DNA from: an uncultured bacterium
GTDB lineage: Bacteria; Actinomycetota; Coriobacteriia; Coriobacteriales; Coriobacteriaceae
NCBI GenBank assembly: GCA_905215065.1
Contig: CAJMOF010000017.1
Location: 1 to 40,377 of the forward strand
Length of the DNA: 40,377 nt
Direction of reading: 5' to 3'
Shown here: positions 15,080 to 23,688 of the stretch, piece by piece
Layout of the letters: each line of letters opens with the position of its first letter
Numbering within the stretch: position 1 is the stretch's first letter
Position numbers and translations under genes: made by a program
Notes under the pieces: model-generated
Seen by the model: only the letters and a program-made list of their open reading frames with translations
Told to the model about the DNA's origin: nothing
Databases searched by the model: none

Positions 15080-17737
15080 ATGAGTGCTGACTACCCGTCA
15101 ATGACTACGGCCGAGATTCGCTCTAAGTTCCTCAACTTCTTTGAGGAGCGCGGTCTTAAGCTCTATCCTTCTTCGTCCCTCGTCCCCGACGATCCTTCGC
15201 TGCTGCTTGCCAACGCCGGCATGAACCAGTTTAAGGAGTATTACCAGGGCAAGAAGACCATGAAGGAGATCGGCGCAATCTCCTGCCAGAAGTGCGTCCG
15301 CACCAACGACATCGATTGCATCGGCGAGGACGGCCGTCACCTGTCCTTCTTTGAGATGCTCGGCGACTTCTCCTTTGGTGGCGTCTCCAAGCAGCAGGCC
15401 TGCGCTTGGGCCTTTGAGCTCATTACCAAGGAGTTCAAGCTGCCGCTCGATCGCCTGTACTTCACCGTCTTTACCGAGGACGACGAGACCCATGACGTGT
15501 GGCGCTCCCTGGGCGTTGCCGAGGATCACATCTCCCGCCTGGGCGAGGACGACAACTTCTGGGCCGCTGGCCCCACCGGCCCCTGCGGTCCGTGCTCCGA
15601 GATCTACTTTGACATGGGCGAGGAGGTCGGCTGCGGCAGCCCCGACTGCAAGCCCGGCTGCGACTGCGACCGCTTCCTGGAGTTCTGGAATCTCGTCTTT
15701 ACCCAGTACGACCGCCAGGAGGATGGCTCCATGCCGGAGCTGCCGCACCGCAACCTCGATACGGGCATGGGTCTGGAGCGCATGGCCGCCATCATGCAGC
15801 ACAAGACCGCTAACTACGACGGCGATCTGATGCAGCACCTCATCAAGCTGGGCGAGAAAATCAGCGGCAAGACCTATGACGCCGACGATTACTCCGGTGC
15901 TAGCCGCTCCCTGCGCATCATCGCAGATCACTCTCGTGCCGTCGACTTTATGATCTCGGACGGCATTCTCCCCGGTAACGAGGGTCGCGAGTACGTCCTT
16001 CGCCGCCTGCTCCGCCGCGCCGTGTTCCACGGTCGCCTGCTGGGCATCGAGGGCGCCTTCCTGACCAAGTTCATTGACGAGGTCAACGCCCAGATGGGCG
16101 AGGCCTATCCCGAGCTGCTCAAGAACGTCGCGCTCGTTAAGGGTATCGTCGCTTCCGAGGAGGAGCGTTTCTCCACGACGCTCGACAACGGCCGCGTCTA
16201 CCTGGACGAGGCCCTGGCCGCGCTTGCCGAGGGTACTGTCCTTCCGGGCGACGTTGCCTTTAAGCTGCACGACACCTTTGGTTTCCCCATCGACCTGACC
16301 GTCGAGATCGCCGGCACCGCCGGTCACAACGTCGATATGGACGGCTTCACCGCTTGCATGGAGGACCAGAAGGCCCGCGCTCGCGCCAACGCCAAGGGCG
16401 ATGCTTGGGGCAGCTTCAACGACGTGTGGGTCGAGCTTTCCGACAAGGTTGCCGCGACCGAGTTCGACGGCTATGACAACGATGTGATCGAGGGTGCCAA
16501 GGTTGTCGCCATCGTTCGCAACGGCGAGTCCGTCGAGTCTGCTTCCGCCGGTGAGGACGTCGAGGTCGTGCTCGACCGCACCCCGTTCTACGCCGAGATG
16601 GGTGGCCAGCAGGGCGATGCCGGTGAGCTTTCCGCCGAGGGCGTTGCGCTGACTGTTGCCGACACCAAGAACCACAATGGCCTGTATGCTCACGTCGCGC
16701 ACGTTGCCGAGGGCACACTGACCGTCGGTGCTACCGTGACAGCCGCGCTCGACGCCGAGCGCCGTGGCTTCCTGCGCCGCAACCACACTGCCACGCACCT
16801 GCTCGACGCCGCGCTTAAGCAGGTCCTGGGCGAGCATGTCTCCCAGGCTGGCTCGTTGGTGACGCCCGAGCACCTGCGCTTTGACTTCACGCACTTCGAG
16901 GCCCTGTCCTCCGAGCAGCTCAAGGCTGTCGAGGACCTGGTCAACCAGCAGATCTTCGCTTCCAAACCGGTCGTGACCCGCGTCATGGGCATCGACGAGG
17001 CCAAGGCCGCCGGTGCTGTCGCCCTCTTTGGCGAGAAGTACGGCGACGTCGTCCGCGTCGTCTCCGTGGGCGCCGAGGATCAGCCGTTCTCCCGTGAGCT
17101 CTGCGGCGGTACGCATGCCGCCAATACTGCCGAGATCGGCCTGTTCAAGATCATTTCCGAGTCCTCTACGGGCTCCAACGTCCGCCGTATCGAGGCCGTG
17201 ACCTCCAAGGGCGCTCTCGACTACATGGCCGACCGCCTGGCGCTCGTTGACGCCGCTGCCGCTGCGCTCAAGTGCCGTGTTGACGAGGTTCCCGCCCGCG
17301 TGGAGAACCTGCAGGCCGAGCTGCGCGAGACGTCCAACAAGCTCAAGAAGGCACTCACCGGTGGCTCCTCCGACGCTATCTCTGGCGCCATCGAGGGCGC
17401 TGTCGAGCTGAACGGCTACAAGCTCGTCGTCGCTGAGCTTCAGGGTCTTGAGGCTGCTGACCTGCGCAATGTGTGGGATACCGTGCACCAGAAGGTTGCC
17501 GGCCCCGTCGCCTGCGTCGTTGCCAGCGTTACCGAGAAGGGCACCCCGGCCCTGCTCGCCGCCGGCTCCGATGACGCCGTGAAGGCCGGTTTCCACGCCG
17601 GCAACGTGATCAAGCAGATCGCGGGCCTGGTCGATGGTCGCGGTGGCGGTCGTCCCAACATGGCCCAGGCCGGTGGCAAGAATGCTGCCGGTATCGCCGA
17701 TGCCCTCGCGGCCGCCAAGACCGCGCTCGGCGCCTAA
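15080..17737 (+). CDS. alaS: Alanine--tRNA ligase
   Basis: 885 aa class II synthetase. The catalytic domain starts with FLNFFEERGLKLYPSSSLVP and carries FFEMLGDFSFG and GMGLERMAAI. The editing domain has the zinc-binding HTATH (569-573) and CGGTH (675-679), used to hydrolyse mischarged Ser/Gly-tRNA-Ala. The C-Ala domain ends with DGRGGGRPNMAQAGG. The ATG at 15080 has GAGGAG nine bases upstream; the frame is open further upstream only through promoter and terminator sequence. ruvX follows after 17 bases, the usual alaS-ruvX arrangement. Confidence 0.98.
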   Translation: MSADYPSMTTAEIRSKFLNFFEERGLKLYPSSSLVPDDPSLLLANAGMNQFKEYYQGKKTMKEIGAISCQKCVRTNDIDCIGEDGRHLSFFEMLGDFSFGGVSKQQACAWAFELITKEFKLPLDRLYFTVFTEDDETHDVWRSLGVAEDHISRLGEDDNFWAAGPTGPCGPCSEIYFDMGEEVGCGSPDCKPGCDCDRFLEFWNLVFTQYDRQEDGSMPELPHRNLDTGMGLERMAAIMQHKTANYDGDLMQHLIKLGEKISGKTYDADDYSGASRSLRIIADHSRAVDFMISDGILPGNEGREYVLRRLLRRAVFHGRLLGIEGAFLTKFIDEVNAQMGEAYPELLKNVALVKGIVASEEERFSTTLDNGRVYLDEALAALAEGTVLPGDVAFKLHDTFGFPIDLTVEIAGTAGHNVDMDGFTACMEDQKARARANAKGDAWGSFNDVWVELSDKVAATEFDGYDNDVIEGAKVVAIVRNGESVESASAGEDVEVVLDRTPFYAEMGGQQGDAGELSAEGVALTVADTKNHNGLYAHVAHVAEGTLTVGATVTAALDAERRGFLRRNHTATHLLDAALKQVLGEHVSQAGSLVTPEHLRFDFTHFEALSSEQLKAVEDLVNQQIFASKPVVTRVMGIDEAKAAGAVALFGEKYGDVVRVVSVGAEDQPFSRELCGGTHAANTAEIGLFKIISESSTGSNVRRIEAVTSKGALDYMADRLALVDAAAAALKCRVDEVPARVENLQAELRETSNKLKKALTGGSSDAISGAIEGAVELNGYKLVVAELQGLEAADLRNVWDTVHQKVAGPVACVVASVTEKGTPALLAAGSDDAVKAGFHAGNVIKQIAGLVDGRGGGRPNMAQAGGKNAAGIADALAAAKTALGA

Positions 17738-17754
17738 GAACCTAAGTAGTCGCT

Positions 17755-18183
17755 GTGGTCGCGCTCGCACTGGACATAGGGGAGACCAGGATTGGCATTG
17801 CCGTCTCGAGCCGTGATGGCAAGATGGCGATGCCTGTCAAGGTGCTTCCGGCTGCCGAGGTCACTGGTATGGCAAAGACGTTTCGCTACCTGGTCGAGGA
17901 CTATGAGCCCGATATCCTGGTAAGTGGACGTCCCTTGACCATGGCAGGTGAGCCCGGCCCCCAGGCCGAGCGCGTCGCCGCAGTGGCCCAAAAGATTGCC
18001 GACGAGCTCGAACTTCCGCTGGAGTTTGAGGACGAGCGTCTGTCCTCGCAGGAGGCCAAGCGAATCCTGCGAGAGCAGGGACTCAACGAAAAGCAGATGA
18101 GGGGCAAGATTGACATGATCGCCGCCAGCCTGTTCTTGCAGACATGGCTCGATCGTAAAAACGAGGAGGTTTCGCATGCCTAG
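17755..18183 (+). CDS. ruvX: Putative pre-16S rRNA nuclease/Holliday junction resolvase-like protein
   Basis: 142 aa YqgF/RuvX family protein with an RNase H-like fold. It begins with VALALDIGETRIGIAVS (Asp7 is the first catalytic acid), has a conserved GRPLTMAGEPGPQAERV segment and ends with DMIAASLFLQTWL. The family matures the 5' end of 16S rRNA and may resolve Holliday junctions. The start is GTG at 17755 without a strong ribosome-binding site, so translation may depend on alaS. It overlaps mltG by eight bases. Confidence 0.93.
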   Translation: MVALALDIGETRIGIAVSSRDGKMAMPVKVLPAAEVTGMAKTFRYLVEDYEPDILVSGRPLTMAGEPGPQAERVAAVAQKIADELELPLEFEDERLSSQEAKRILREQGLNEKQMRGKIDMIAASLFLQTWLDRKNEEVSHA

Positions 18184-19531
18184 CGCTTCCGATCCGCGCC
18201 AGCAGAATCGTACACGGCAGCCTGCGCCGCGCCCTGCTCAGCCTGGCCAGCGCCCGGCGCAGCCGACGCAGCGTTCGGCTCAACCTGCTCAGCGTGCCGC
18301 TCAACAGCCCGCAGCTCGTCCCGCGCAGCCCGCTGGCGGCGCTCGTTTTAAGCAGCAGGCTCCTGCCCAGCGCACGCAGGGGCAGGCCCGGCAATCACGC
18401 CCCCACGCACATCATGCTCATGGCTCGCACGGCGTTGCTCCGGCCACGCGCTCGAGCTATAACACGCATGCCCGCCGTGGCGTCCAAAAGAAAAGCTCTC
18501 CGGTGCCTATGATTATCGGTGGCGTCATCGCCGTGCTTGCGCTTGTCGCGATCGTTTTCTTTGTTGTGCCGGCCGTCAAGGGCTTCTTTGCCGGCGAGGA
18601 TGCGAAAGTCGCTGCTGGCCAGCAAGTTACTATTACGATTCCCGATGGCGCCTCGGGTGATGCCATCGCTTCGATTCTCTCCGAGAACCATATCGTCGAA
18701 GACCCCAAGGATTATTACGCGGCGGTCAAAAAGCTCAATGCCGATATGTCGCTTAAGCCTGGCACCTACTCGTTTACCACGCTCATGGACGCGACCAAGG
18801 TTGTTCAGCAGCTCATGGAAGGCCCCAATGCGGGCTCCGATGCACTGACTATCCCTGAGGGCCTGACGGTCGACCAGGTCGCCGATCGTGTGGCCGCGGC
18901 ATACGACAGCATTTCTAAGGAAGATTTCCTTAACCAGGCCAAGGCGAGCAATTATGTGAATGATTACGCTTTCCTTAAAGACGCTGCAAACGATTCACTC
19001 GAGGGCTTCCTATTCCCCAAGACCTATTCGTTGGGTAAGGACCCTTCTGCCGATGATGTGATTCGCGCCATGCTTGACCAGTTCAACACCGAGTACAAGT
19101 CGCTTGACTTTGCGAGCTGCGAGGCCAAGATCAAGGAGCGCTATGGCGTGGAGATGTCCGATTACGACATCGTTAACCTTGCCTCGATCGTCGAGCGCGA
19201 GGGCCTCAACGCCGATCAGCGCGCGCATGTGGCATCGGTTTTCTATAACCGTCTGGCGGGCAAGCTCGATGGCCTGCGTTACCTCAATAGCGATGCGACC
19301 ATGATGTATGTCACCGGCGGAGAGGTTACCGCCGACGACCTGCAGAGCGATAGCCCGTATAACACCTATAAGCACGAGGGCCTGCCGCCCACGCCCATCT
19401 GCTCTCCGTCGCTCGAGGCGCTCAAGGCCACCCTTGAGCCGACCGACTCCGATGACCTGTATTTCTACATTACACAGGACGAGGAGTACTTCTCGCAAAC
19501 CTACGAAGAGCATCAACAGTCTTGGAATTAG
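18176..19531 (+). CDS. mltG: Endolytic transglycosylase MltG with long PAQ-rich N-terminus
   Basis: 451 aa. A single membrane helix (about 111-134) anchors a YceG domain that cleaves nascent peptidoglycan outside the cell and ends glycan strand growth. A LysM-like part (VTITIPDGASGDAIA) is followed by the catalytic segment ASIVEREG with Glu340, then LNSDATMMYV and GLPPTPICSPS near the end. The cytoplasmic N-terminus (about 110 residues) is low-complexity, built from repeated PAQP/QRxAQP units and a His-rich patch. This is far longer than in the E. coli protein. It lies between ruvX and yqeG, as in other Gram-positive bacteria. Confidence 0.95.
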   Translation: MPSASDPRQQNRTRQPAPRPAQPGQRPAQPTQRSAQPAQRAAQQPAARPAQPAGGARFKQQAPAQRTQGQARQSRPHAHHAHGSHGVAPATRSSYNTHARRGVQKKSSPVPMIIGGVIAVLALVAIVFFVVPAVKGFFAGEDAKVAAGQQVTITIPDGASGDAIASILSENHIVEDPKDYYAAVKKLNADMSLKPGTYSFTTLMDATKVVQQLMEGPNAGSDALTIPEGLTVDQVADRVAAAYDSISKEDFLNQAKASNYVNDYAFLKDAANDSLEGFLFPKTYSLGKDPSADDVIRAMLDQFNTEYKSLDFASCEAKIKERYGVEMSDYDIVNLASIVEREGLNADQRAHVASVFYNRLAGKLDGLRYLNSDATMMYVTGGEVTADDLQSDSPYNTYKHEGLPPTPICSPSLEALKATLEPTDSDDLYFYITQDEEYFSQTYEEHQQSWN

Positions 19532-19532
19532 C

Positions 19533-20030
19533 ATGAGGATTTTTAGCCCCAAACGATACGTTGCCTCGGTCGATCGCATCGACCTTGATACCCTGTGGGC
19601 CGACGGCAAACGCGCCATTCTGCTCGATCGCGATAACACCCTGGTGCCGCGCGACACCGAGCAGGTTCCCGCCGCGGTTTCCGCTTGGCTTGACGCCGCC
19701 CGCGCCAAAGGCTTTAAGCTGTGCATGGTGTCCAACAACTGGCATCGCGACCAGGTCATGAGCTCTGCACGCGAGCTGGGACTCGAGGCCATTAGCCACG
19801 CCATGAAGCCGGCGCCGTTTGCCCTTAAGGCGGGTCTTAAGCGCCTCGGCGCCACGGCCGACGAGGCGGTACTGATCGGTGATCAGCTCTACACTGACGT
19901 GTGGAGTGGCAATTTAGCCGGCGTCGATACCATCCTGGTAAAGCCGCAGGCGACGCAGGACCTGTGGTATACGCAGATCTTCCGTATTTTTGAGCGCCGG
20001 GCCCTGCGCGACCTTCCCTGCGAGGAATAG
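19533..20030 (+). CDS. YqeG family HAD IIIA-type phosphatase
   Basis: 165 aa. HAD motif I is LLDRDNTLVPRD (Asp32, Asp34), motif II is MVSNN, motif III includes KPAPFALKAGLK, and motif IV is LIGDQLYTDVWSGN. The N-terminus FSPKRYVASVDRIDLDTL is typical of YqeG. The physiological substrate is unknown; homologues act on phosphorylated small molecules, and fungal relatives on phosphatidylglycerophosphate. The ATG at 19533 sits one base after the mltG stop. The frame is open upstream inside mltG, so the start is set by conservation of the N-terminus. Confidence 0.9.
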   Translation: MRIFSPKRYVASVDRIDLDTLWADGKRAILLDRDNTLVPRDTEQVPAAVSAWLDAARAKGFKLCMVSNNWHRDQVMSSARELGLEAISHAMKPAPFALKAGLKRLGATADEAVLIGDQLYTDVWSGNLAGVDTILVKPQATQDLWYTQIFRIFERRALRDLPCEE

Positions 20031-20038
20031 GTTTCGCC

Positions 20039-20572
20039 ATGTCTCAGCACATCAAACACGGCTGCGACCATATCTTCTTTATCGGCTTTTTGGGCGCGGG
20101 CAAGTCGACGCTCGCGCGCAACGTCGGCACCATGTTCAAGCGGCGTTTTATCGATACCGACCGCCTGGTCGTGCGCCGTTGCGGCAAGTCGGTAACCGAG
20201 ATTTTTGAGACCGAGGGCGAGGATCGTTTTCGCGAGCTCGAGACCTCGGCGCTCCGTTCGCTCCAAAGCGAGCGCAGCCTGTTGGTTTCGTGCGGTGGCG
20301 GTATCGTCGAGACACCGGTGAATATTGAGCTGATGCACGATATGGGTACGTGCGTGTACCTCGAGGGCGACTTCGAGGATTCGATTCGCCAGATTCGTCG
20401 GTCCGACACGCGCCCCGATTTCCGCTCGCCCGAGCATGCCGCGCGCCTGTTTGAGCATCGCCGTCCGCTGTATCGCCAGGCCGCAGATATTACCCTTGAT
20501 ATTCGCAACAAGTCCTTCGAGGACGTTTCCTACCTTTGTGCCGAGATGCTTTTGGAGCGTGGACTGCTATGA
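20039..20572 (+). CDS. aroK: Shikimate kinase
   Basis: 177 aa. Walker A GFLGAGKST at 16-24, substrate-binding DTDRLV and FRELET, and CGGGIV for shikimate binding are all present. The lid Arg is likely in RSDTRPDF. It phosphorylates shikimate in aromatic amino acid biosynthesis. It overlaps the aroB-like gene by four bases (ATGA) and follows yqeG after eight bases. No obvious defect is seen. Confidence 0.93.
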   Translation: MSQHIKHGCDHIFFIGFLGAGKSTLARNVGTMFKRRFIDTDRLVVRRCGKSVTEIFETEGEDRFRELETSALRSLQSERSLLVSCGGGIVETPVNIELMHDMGTCVYLEGDFEDSIRQIRRSDTRPDFRSPEHAARLFEHRRPLYRQAADITLDIRNKSFEDVSYLCAEMLLERGLL

Positions 20573-21678
20573 TTCGCCGTCAACTGATCAATTTCCAAAA
20601 TCGCAGTGTCGATGTTCGCGTCGGCTTTAACGCTTTTAGTGAGCTGTCGCGTATGTTTGCCTCGGCCGTGGGCAAGCCCAAGCGTGCGATGGTTGTCTGG
20701 AACAGCGCTGTTTCCGACTGCTTTGGCGAGATCGTTGAGCACGCTCTGGTCGATGCCGGCTTTGCCGTGTCGCCGCTCGTCTTCGAGGTTTCGCCTGCCG
20801 GTGCTACGCTGGCCGATGCCGATGCTATCTTTGGCGCCCTGTCTGCCAACGGCGTTACCTGCGACGATCTGGTTGTCGCCGTTGGCGATGCCGCAACCTG
20901 CTCGGTTGTTAGCTGGTGCGCCAACCAGTGGTGCGGCCGAACTGAGTGCGCGCTGTTGCCGACGACCTTCGACGCCATGCTCACGGTCGCGACGACCATG
21001 AAGCCGCTCGTCGCATCGTCGGCGAATGCGCATCCCGCCATCGCGTTCCGTCCCGAACCGGGCTTGGTCGTGTGCGACCTCGACCTTGTTCGCGAGGCGG
21101 ACCCCGAGGACCTCAAACTCGGCTATGCGGTACTTGTTGGCACCATGCTTTCGAGCAGCAAATCCCGCTGGAATCAGTTTGCTGAGACCGTCCCCGAGAT
21201 TCTCGCGGGCGAGGAGGTCGCGCTCGTCAATGCCGTCCAATGGTCTCAGACTGCCCGCAAGGACGTACTGATGGCCACGAACCCGAGCGCTCGCCATGCG
21301 CTCGATTTTGGCAAGACGGGGGAGCGTACCCTGCGCGCTTGCTTGGGCGATGCCGCTTCGCAGGTCCCTGCCTACCAGCTGTTGTCCGAGGGCATGCGCT
21401 TTGAGGCGCGCCTAGCACATGATGCCTGCGACTTCGATATCGATTACGTCTTTGAGGTCGATGACTGCCTGGAGGACTTTGGTATCGAGGAGCTTGCCTT
21501 CGATCTGGAGCCTGCCGCATATATCGAGGAGTTCCGCAGGCAGCAGTTTGTCCGTTCGAACCGCAGTATGTTGCCGCTGCCCGCGGCACTCGGCGCCATT
21601 CGTCTCACGAGCGTTGAGGACGAGGTTCTTGAGCGCCATGCTCACGCCTACTTGGCTTCTCGCAAAGAACTTCTCTAA
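20569..21678 (+). CDS. aroB: 3-dehydroquinate synthase-like protein (AroB family), catalytic motifs degenerate
   Basis: 369 aa, family length. Position (overlapping aroK, before pepQ-efp) and the pieces VVAVGDAAT (about 102-110) and LLPTTFDAMLTV (119-130) identify the AroB family, where GGGVVGDLAG and VPTTLLAQVDSS are normal. Key catalytic motifs do not match. The zinc-ligand motif GHTFGHAIE appears as DFGKTGERTL (246-255). The LHGEAV motif appears as LLSEGMRFEA. The AEVIKYG glutamate is not evident. By eye the three metal ligands are missing, so this may be a pseudoenzyme or a divergent enzyme. The reading frame is intact, so it is not a decaying pseudogene. Confidence 0.75.
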   Translation: MIRRQLINFQNRSVDVRVGFNAFSELSRMFASAVGKPKRAMVVWNSAVSDCFGEIVEHALVDAGFAVSPLVFEVSPAGATLADADAIFGALSANGVTCDDLVVAVGDAATCSVVSWCANQWCGRTECALLPTTFDAMLTVATTMKPLVASSANAHPAIAFRPEPGLVVCDLDLVREADPEDLKLGYAVLVGTMLSSSKSRWNQFAETVPEILAGEEVALVNAVQWSQTARKDVLMATNPSARHALDFGKTGERTLRACLGDAASQVPAYQLLSEGMRFEARLAHDACDFDIDYVFEVDDCLEDFGIEELAFDLEPAAYIEEFRRQQFVRSNRSMLPLPAALGAIRLTSVEDEVLERHAHAYLASRKELL

Positions 21679-21715
21679 GATTTATTGACATCCATTGTCT
21701 TTCGTATCATGTTGA

Positions 21716-21778
21716 GGGGCGGGTTTTCAGTCGGTTGCGGATCGCATGCGATTCTGTCGTTCGGTTGAGACCCGTCCC
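21716..21778 (+). other. Structured 5' leader of the pepQ gene
   Basis: GGGGCGGGT (21716-21724) pairs with ACCCGTCCC (21770-21778, one G-U). The loop centres on the perfect 12-base palindrome ATCGCATGCGAT (21741-21752), flanked by two direct copies of TCGGTTG (21731-21737 and 21761-21767). TTGACA at 21685 and TATCAT at 21705 hint at a promoter, but the 14-base spacing is short. The hairpin lies 33 bases before the ATG and has only a weak T-tract, so it may be a regulatory leader or a weak terminator of the aro transcript. Confidence 0.5.
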
Positions 21779-21810
21779 GTCTTTATAGAGGCAACAAGAA
21801 AGGAATCTGC

Positions 21811-22941
21811 ATGTCTGAGTTTGCTGCCGGTCCTGCCGGTCGTATCGAGCGTGTCCGTGCCCTGATGGTCGAGCGCGGCTACGATGCCATCGTGGTGCGC
21901 GACGAGGCCAACCTTCGTTGGCTCACGGGCGTGAAGGGCGTCTTCGATTACACCTTCGAGTTCCCGCACGCGGCGTTTATTACGGCTGACCAGTGCCTGT
22001 TCCATACCGACTCGCGCTACCTCAACAGCTTTGAGGAGAACACGCCCGCCGGCAGCCCTTGGGTCTACGACATGGACGAGGGTACCATCCCCGGTTGGGT
22101 CGCCGGCAAGATCGCGGCCAACAAGTGCCGCGTCTGCGCTGTCGAGGACGACATGCAGATCAACTTCTACCAGGGCATTCAGCGTGGTCTGGAGGATCGT
22201 TCCGTCGCCTGCATGCTGCCGCTGATGCATGACGACATTCGCAAGATGCGCGCCATCAAGGACGCCGAGGAGATCGAGCTCATGCGCCATGCGCAGTCGA
22301 TCACCGATGCCGCCTTCCAGCATATGCTCGGCTTTATTAAGCCCGGCATGACCGAGAAGCAGGTTCGCAACGAGCTCGAGAACTTTATGTTCGCCAACGG
22401 CGCCGATAGCCTTGCCTTCGGCTCCATCGTGGCGAGTGGTCCCAACACCGCCAACCCGCATGCCGTGCCGAGCGACCGCGTGATCGAGAAGGGCGATTTC
22501 GTTCTTATGGATTACGGCGCGGGCTACTGTGATTACCGCTCCGACATGACACGCACCGTCGTGATGGGCGAGCCTACCCAGGAGCAGCTCGACCTGTACG
22601 CGCTCGTGCGCCGTACACACGAGGAGTGCGTCGCCGCCATCCATCCGGGCGTGGAGGGCAACGACATTTTCAAGCTTTCCAAGAAGATCATCGGCGATGC
22701 CGGCTATGGCGATTACTACAACCATGGTCTGGGTCACGGCGTGGGCATCGACATCCATGAGCTGCCCAACTTCAACCGCAGCAAGAACACCATCGAGGTC
22801 GGCTCGGTTATCACCATGGAGCCTGGCGTGTATCTGCCCGGCGTGGGCGGCGTGCGCCTGGAGGACTACGGCGTGGTCACCGAGAACGGCTATGAGCCCT
22901 TCACCAAGACCCCGCACGACCTGCACATTATCGATTGCTAG
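21811..22941 (+). CDS. Xaa-Pro dipeptidase/aminopeptidase, M24 family
   Basis: 376 aa. An N-terminal creatinase-like domain (about 10-135, with ANLRWLTG and LFHTDSRY) precedes the pita-bread metallopeptidase domain. The five metal ligands are visible: Asp234 (VLMDYGAG), Asp245 (DMTRT), His319 (GLGHGVG), Glu347 (TMEPGVY) and Glu361 (RLEDYG). It cleaves N-terminal residues linked to proline, in the cytoplasm. AGAAAGGAA precedes the ATG. Placement directly before efp is a widely conserved pair in Gram-positive bacteria (pepQ/papA-efp). A terminator separates them here. Confidence 0.94.
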   Translation: MSEFAAGPAGRIERVRALMVERGYDAIVVRDEANLRWLTGVKGVFDYTFEFPHAAFITADQCLFHTDSRYLNSFEENTPAGSPWVYDMDEGTIPGWVAGKIAANKCRVCAVEDDMQINFYQGIQRGLEDRSVACMLPLMHDDIRKMRAIKDAEEIELMRHAQSITDAAFQHMLGFIKPGMTEKQVRNELENFMFANGADSLAFGSIVASGPNTANPHAVPSDRVIEKGDFVLMDYGAGYCDYRSDMTRTVVMGEPTQEQLDLYALVRRTHEECVAAIHPGVEGNDIFKLSKKIIGDAGYGDYYNHGLGHGVGIDIHELPNFNRSKNTIEVGSVITMEPGVYLPGVGGVRLEDYGVVTENGYEPFTKTPHDLHIIDC

Positions 22942-22964
22942 CTCATTTCGATAGATTTTTGGGG

Positions 22965-23006
22965 CGGGGTGTCCGGAGCAATTCGGGCGCCCCGCGTTCT
23001 CTTTTT
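22965..23006 (+). terminator. Intrinsic terminator after the M24 peptidase gene
   Basis: CGGGGTGTCCG (22965-22975) pairs fully with CGGGCGCCCCG (22984-22994, two G-U pairs). CGTTCTC and TTTTT (23002-23006) follow. Confidence 0.75.
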
Positions 23007-23014
23007 ATGCGCTC

Positions 23015-23043
23015 GCTGCAGGCGCCGTCTGCAAGTGTATAAT
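23015..23043 (+). promoter_or_regulatory. Promoter of efp
   Basis: A consensus TATAAT lies at 23038-23043. The -35 position 17 bases upstream reads GCTGCA (weak). The leader to the efp ATG is about 50 bases. Confidence 0.55.
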
Positions 23044-23100
23044 TTCGGTCGTATGTAAATTGGACGCTTGTGCGTTCTGCCCATAACAAGAAAGGTCGCT

Positions 23101-23664
23101 ATGCCTACCATTTCTACCGCCGACTTCAAGAACGGCCTCGGTCTCCGCATTAAGGACAAGGTCTACACCATTGTCGAGTTCCAGCATGTCAAGCCGGGCA
23201 AGGGCGGCGCGTTTGTGCGCTACAAGACCCGCGACATCAAGAGCGGCCGCGTCGTCGAGAACACCTGCAACGCCGGCACCAAGTTCGAGAGCGTCATGCT
23301 CACCACCCGTGAGTTCCAGTACCTCTACAACGATGGCGCCGACTACATCTTCATGGACAATGAGACCTATGAGCAGGTTCCTGTTCCCGAGGACATGGTG
23401 GGCGAGAACTCCAAGTGGCTGCGCGAGAACGACATTTGCCAGCTGCTCTTCGCCGACGATGAGCTCATGGGCGTGACCCCGCCGATGTTCATCGAGACCA
23501 CCATCGTCCAGACCGACCCGGGCTTTAAGGGCGACACCGTCCAGGGCTCCACCAAGCCGGCCACGATCGACACCGGCGCTGTCATCCAGGTCCCCATGTA
23601 CCTCAACGAGGGCGAGGTCATCAAGGTTGACACCCGCGACGGCAAGTTCGTCTCCCGCGTCTAG
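23101..23664 (+). CDS. efp: Elongation factor P
   Basis: 187 aa with three beta domains. It rescues ribosomes stalled on polyproline. The loop that reaches the peptidyl-transferase centre reads KPGKGGAFVR with Lys34 at the tip position, where modifications occur in many bacteria. The signature near the C-terminus is conserved (YLNEGEVIKVDTRDGKFVSRV). GAAAGG precedes the ATG at 23101. No known EF-P modification gene is nearby in this window. It has its own promoter and leads an efp-asp23-nusB-xseB-tlyA-nadK-recN series. Confidence 0.97.
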   Translation: MPTISTADFKNGLGLRIKDKVYTIVEFQHVKPGKGGAFVRYKTRDIKSGRVVENTCNAGTKFESVMLTTREFQYLYNDGADYIFMDNETYEQVPVPEDMVGENSKWLRENDICQLLFADDELMGVTPPMFIETTIVQTDPGFKGDTVQGSTKPATIDTGAVIQVPMYLNEGEVIKVDTRDGKFVSRV

Positions 23665-23688
23665 CAACCAACTCTTCTAGGAGGACTC

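Noticed and set aside
15098..17770. 890-codon open frame on the minus strand opposite alaS
   Set aside because: Same codon-bias artefact: repetitive Gly/Leu/Val/Asp composition and no recognisable domain.
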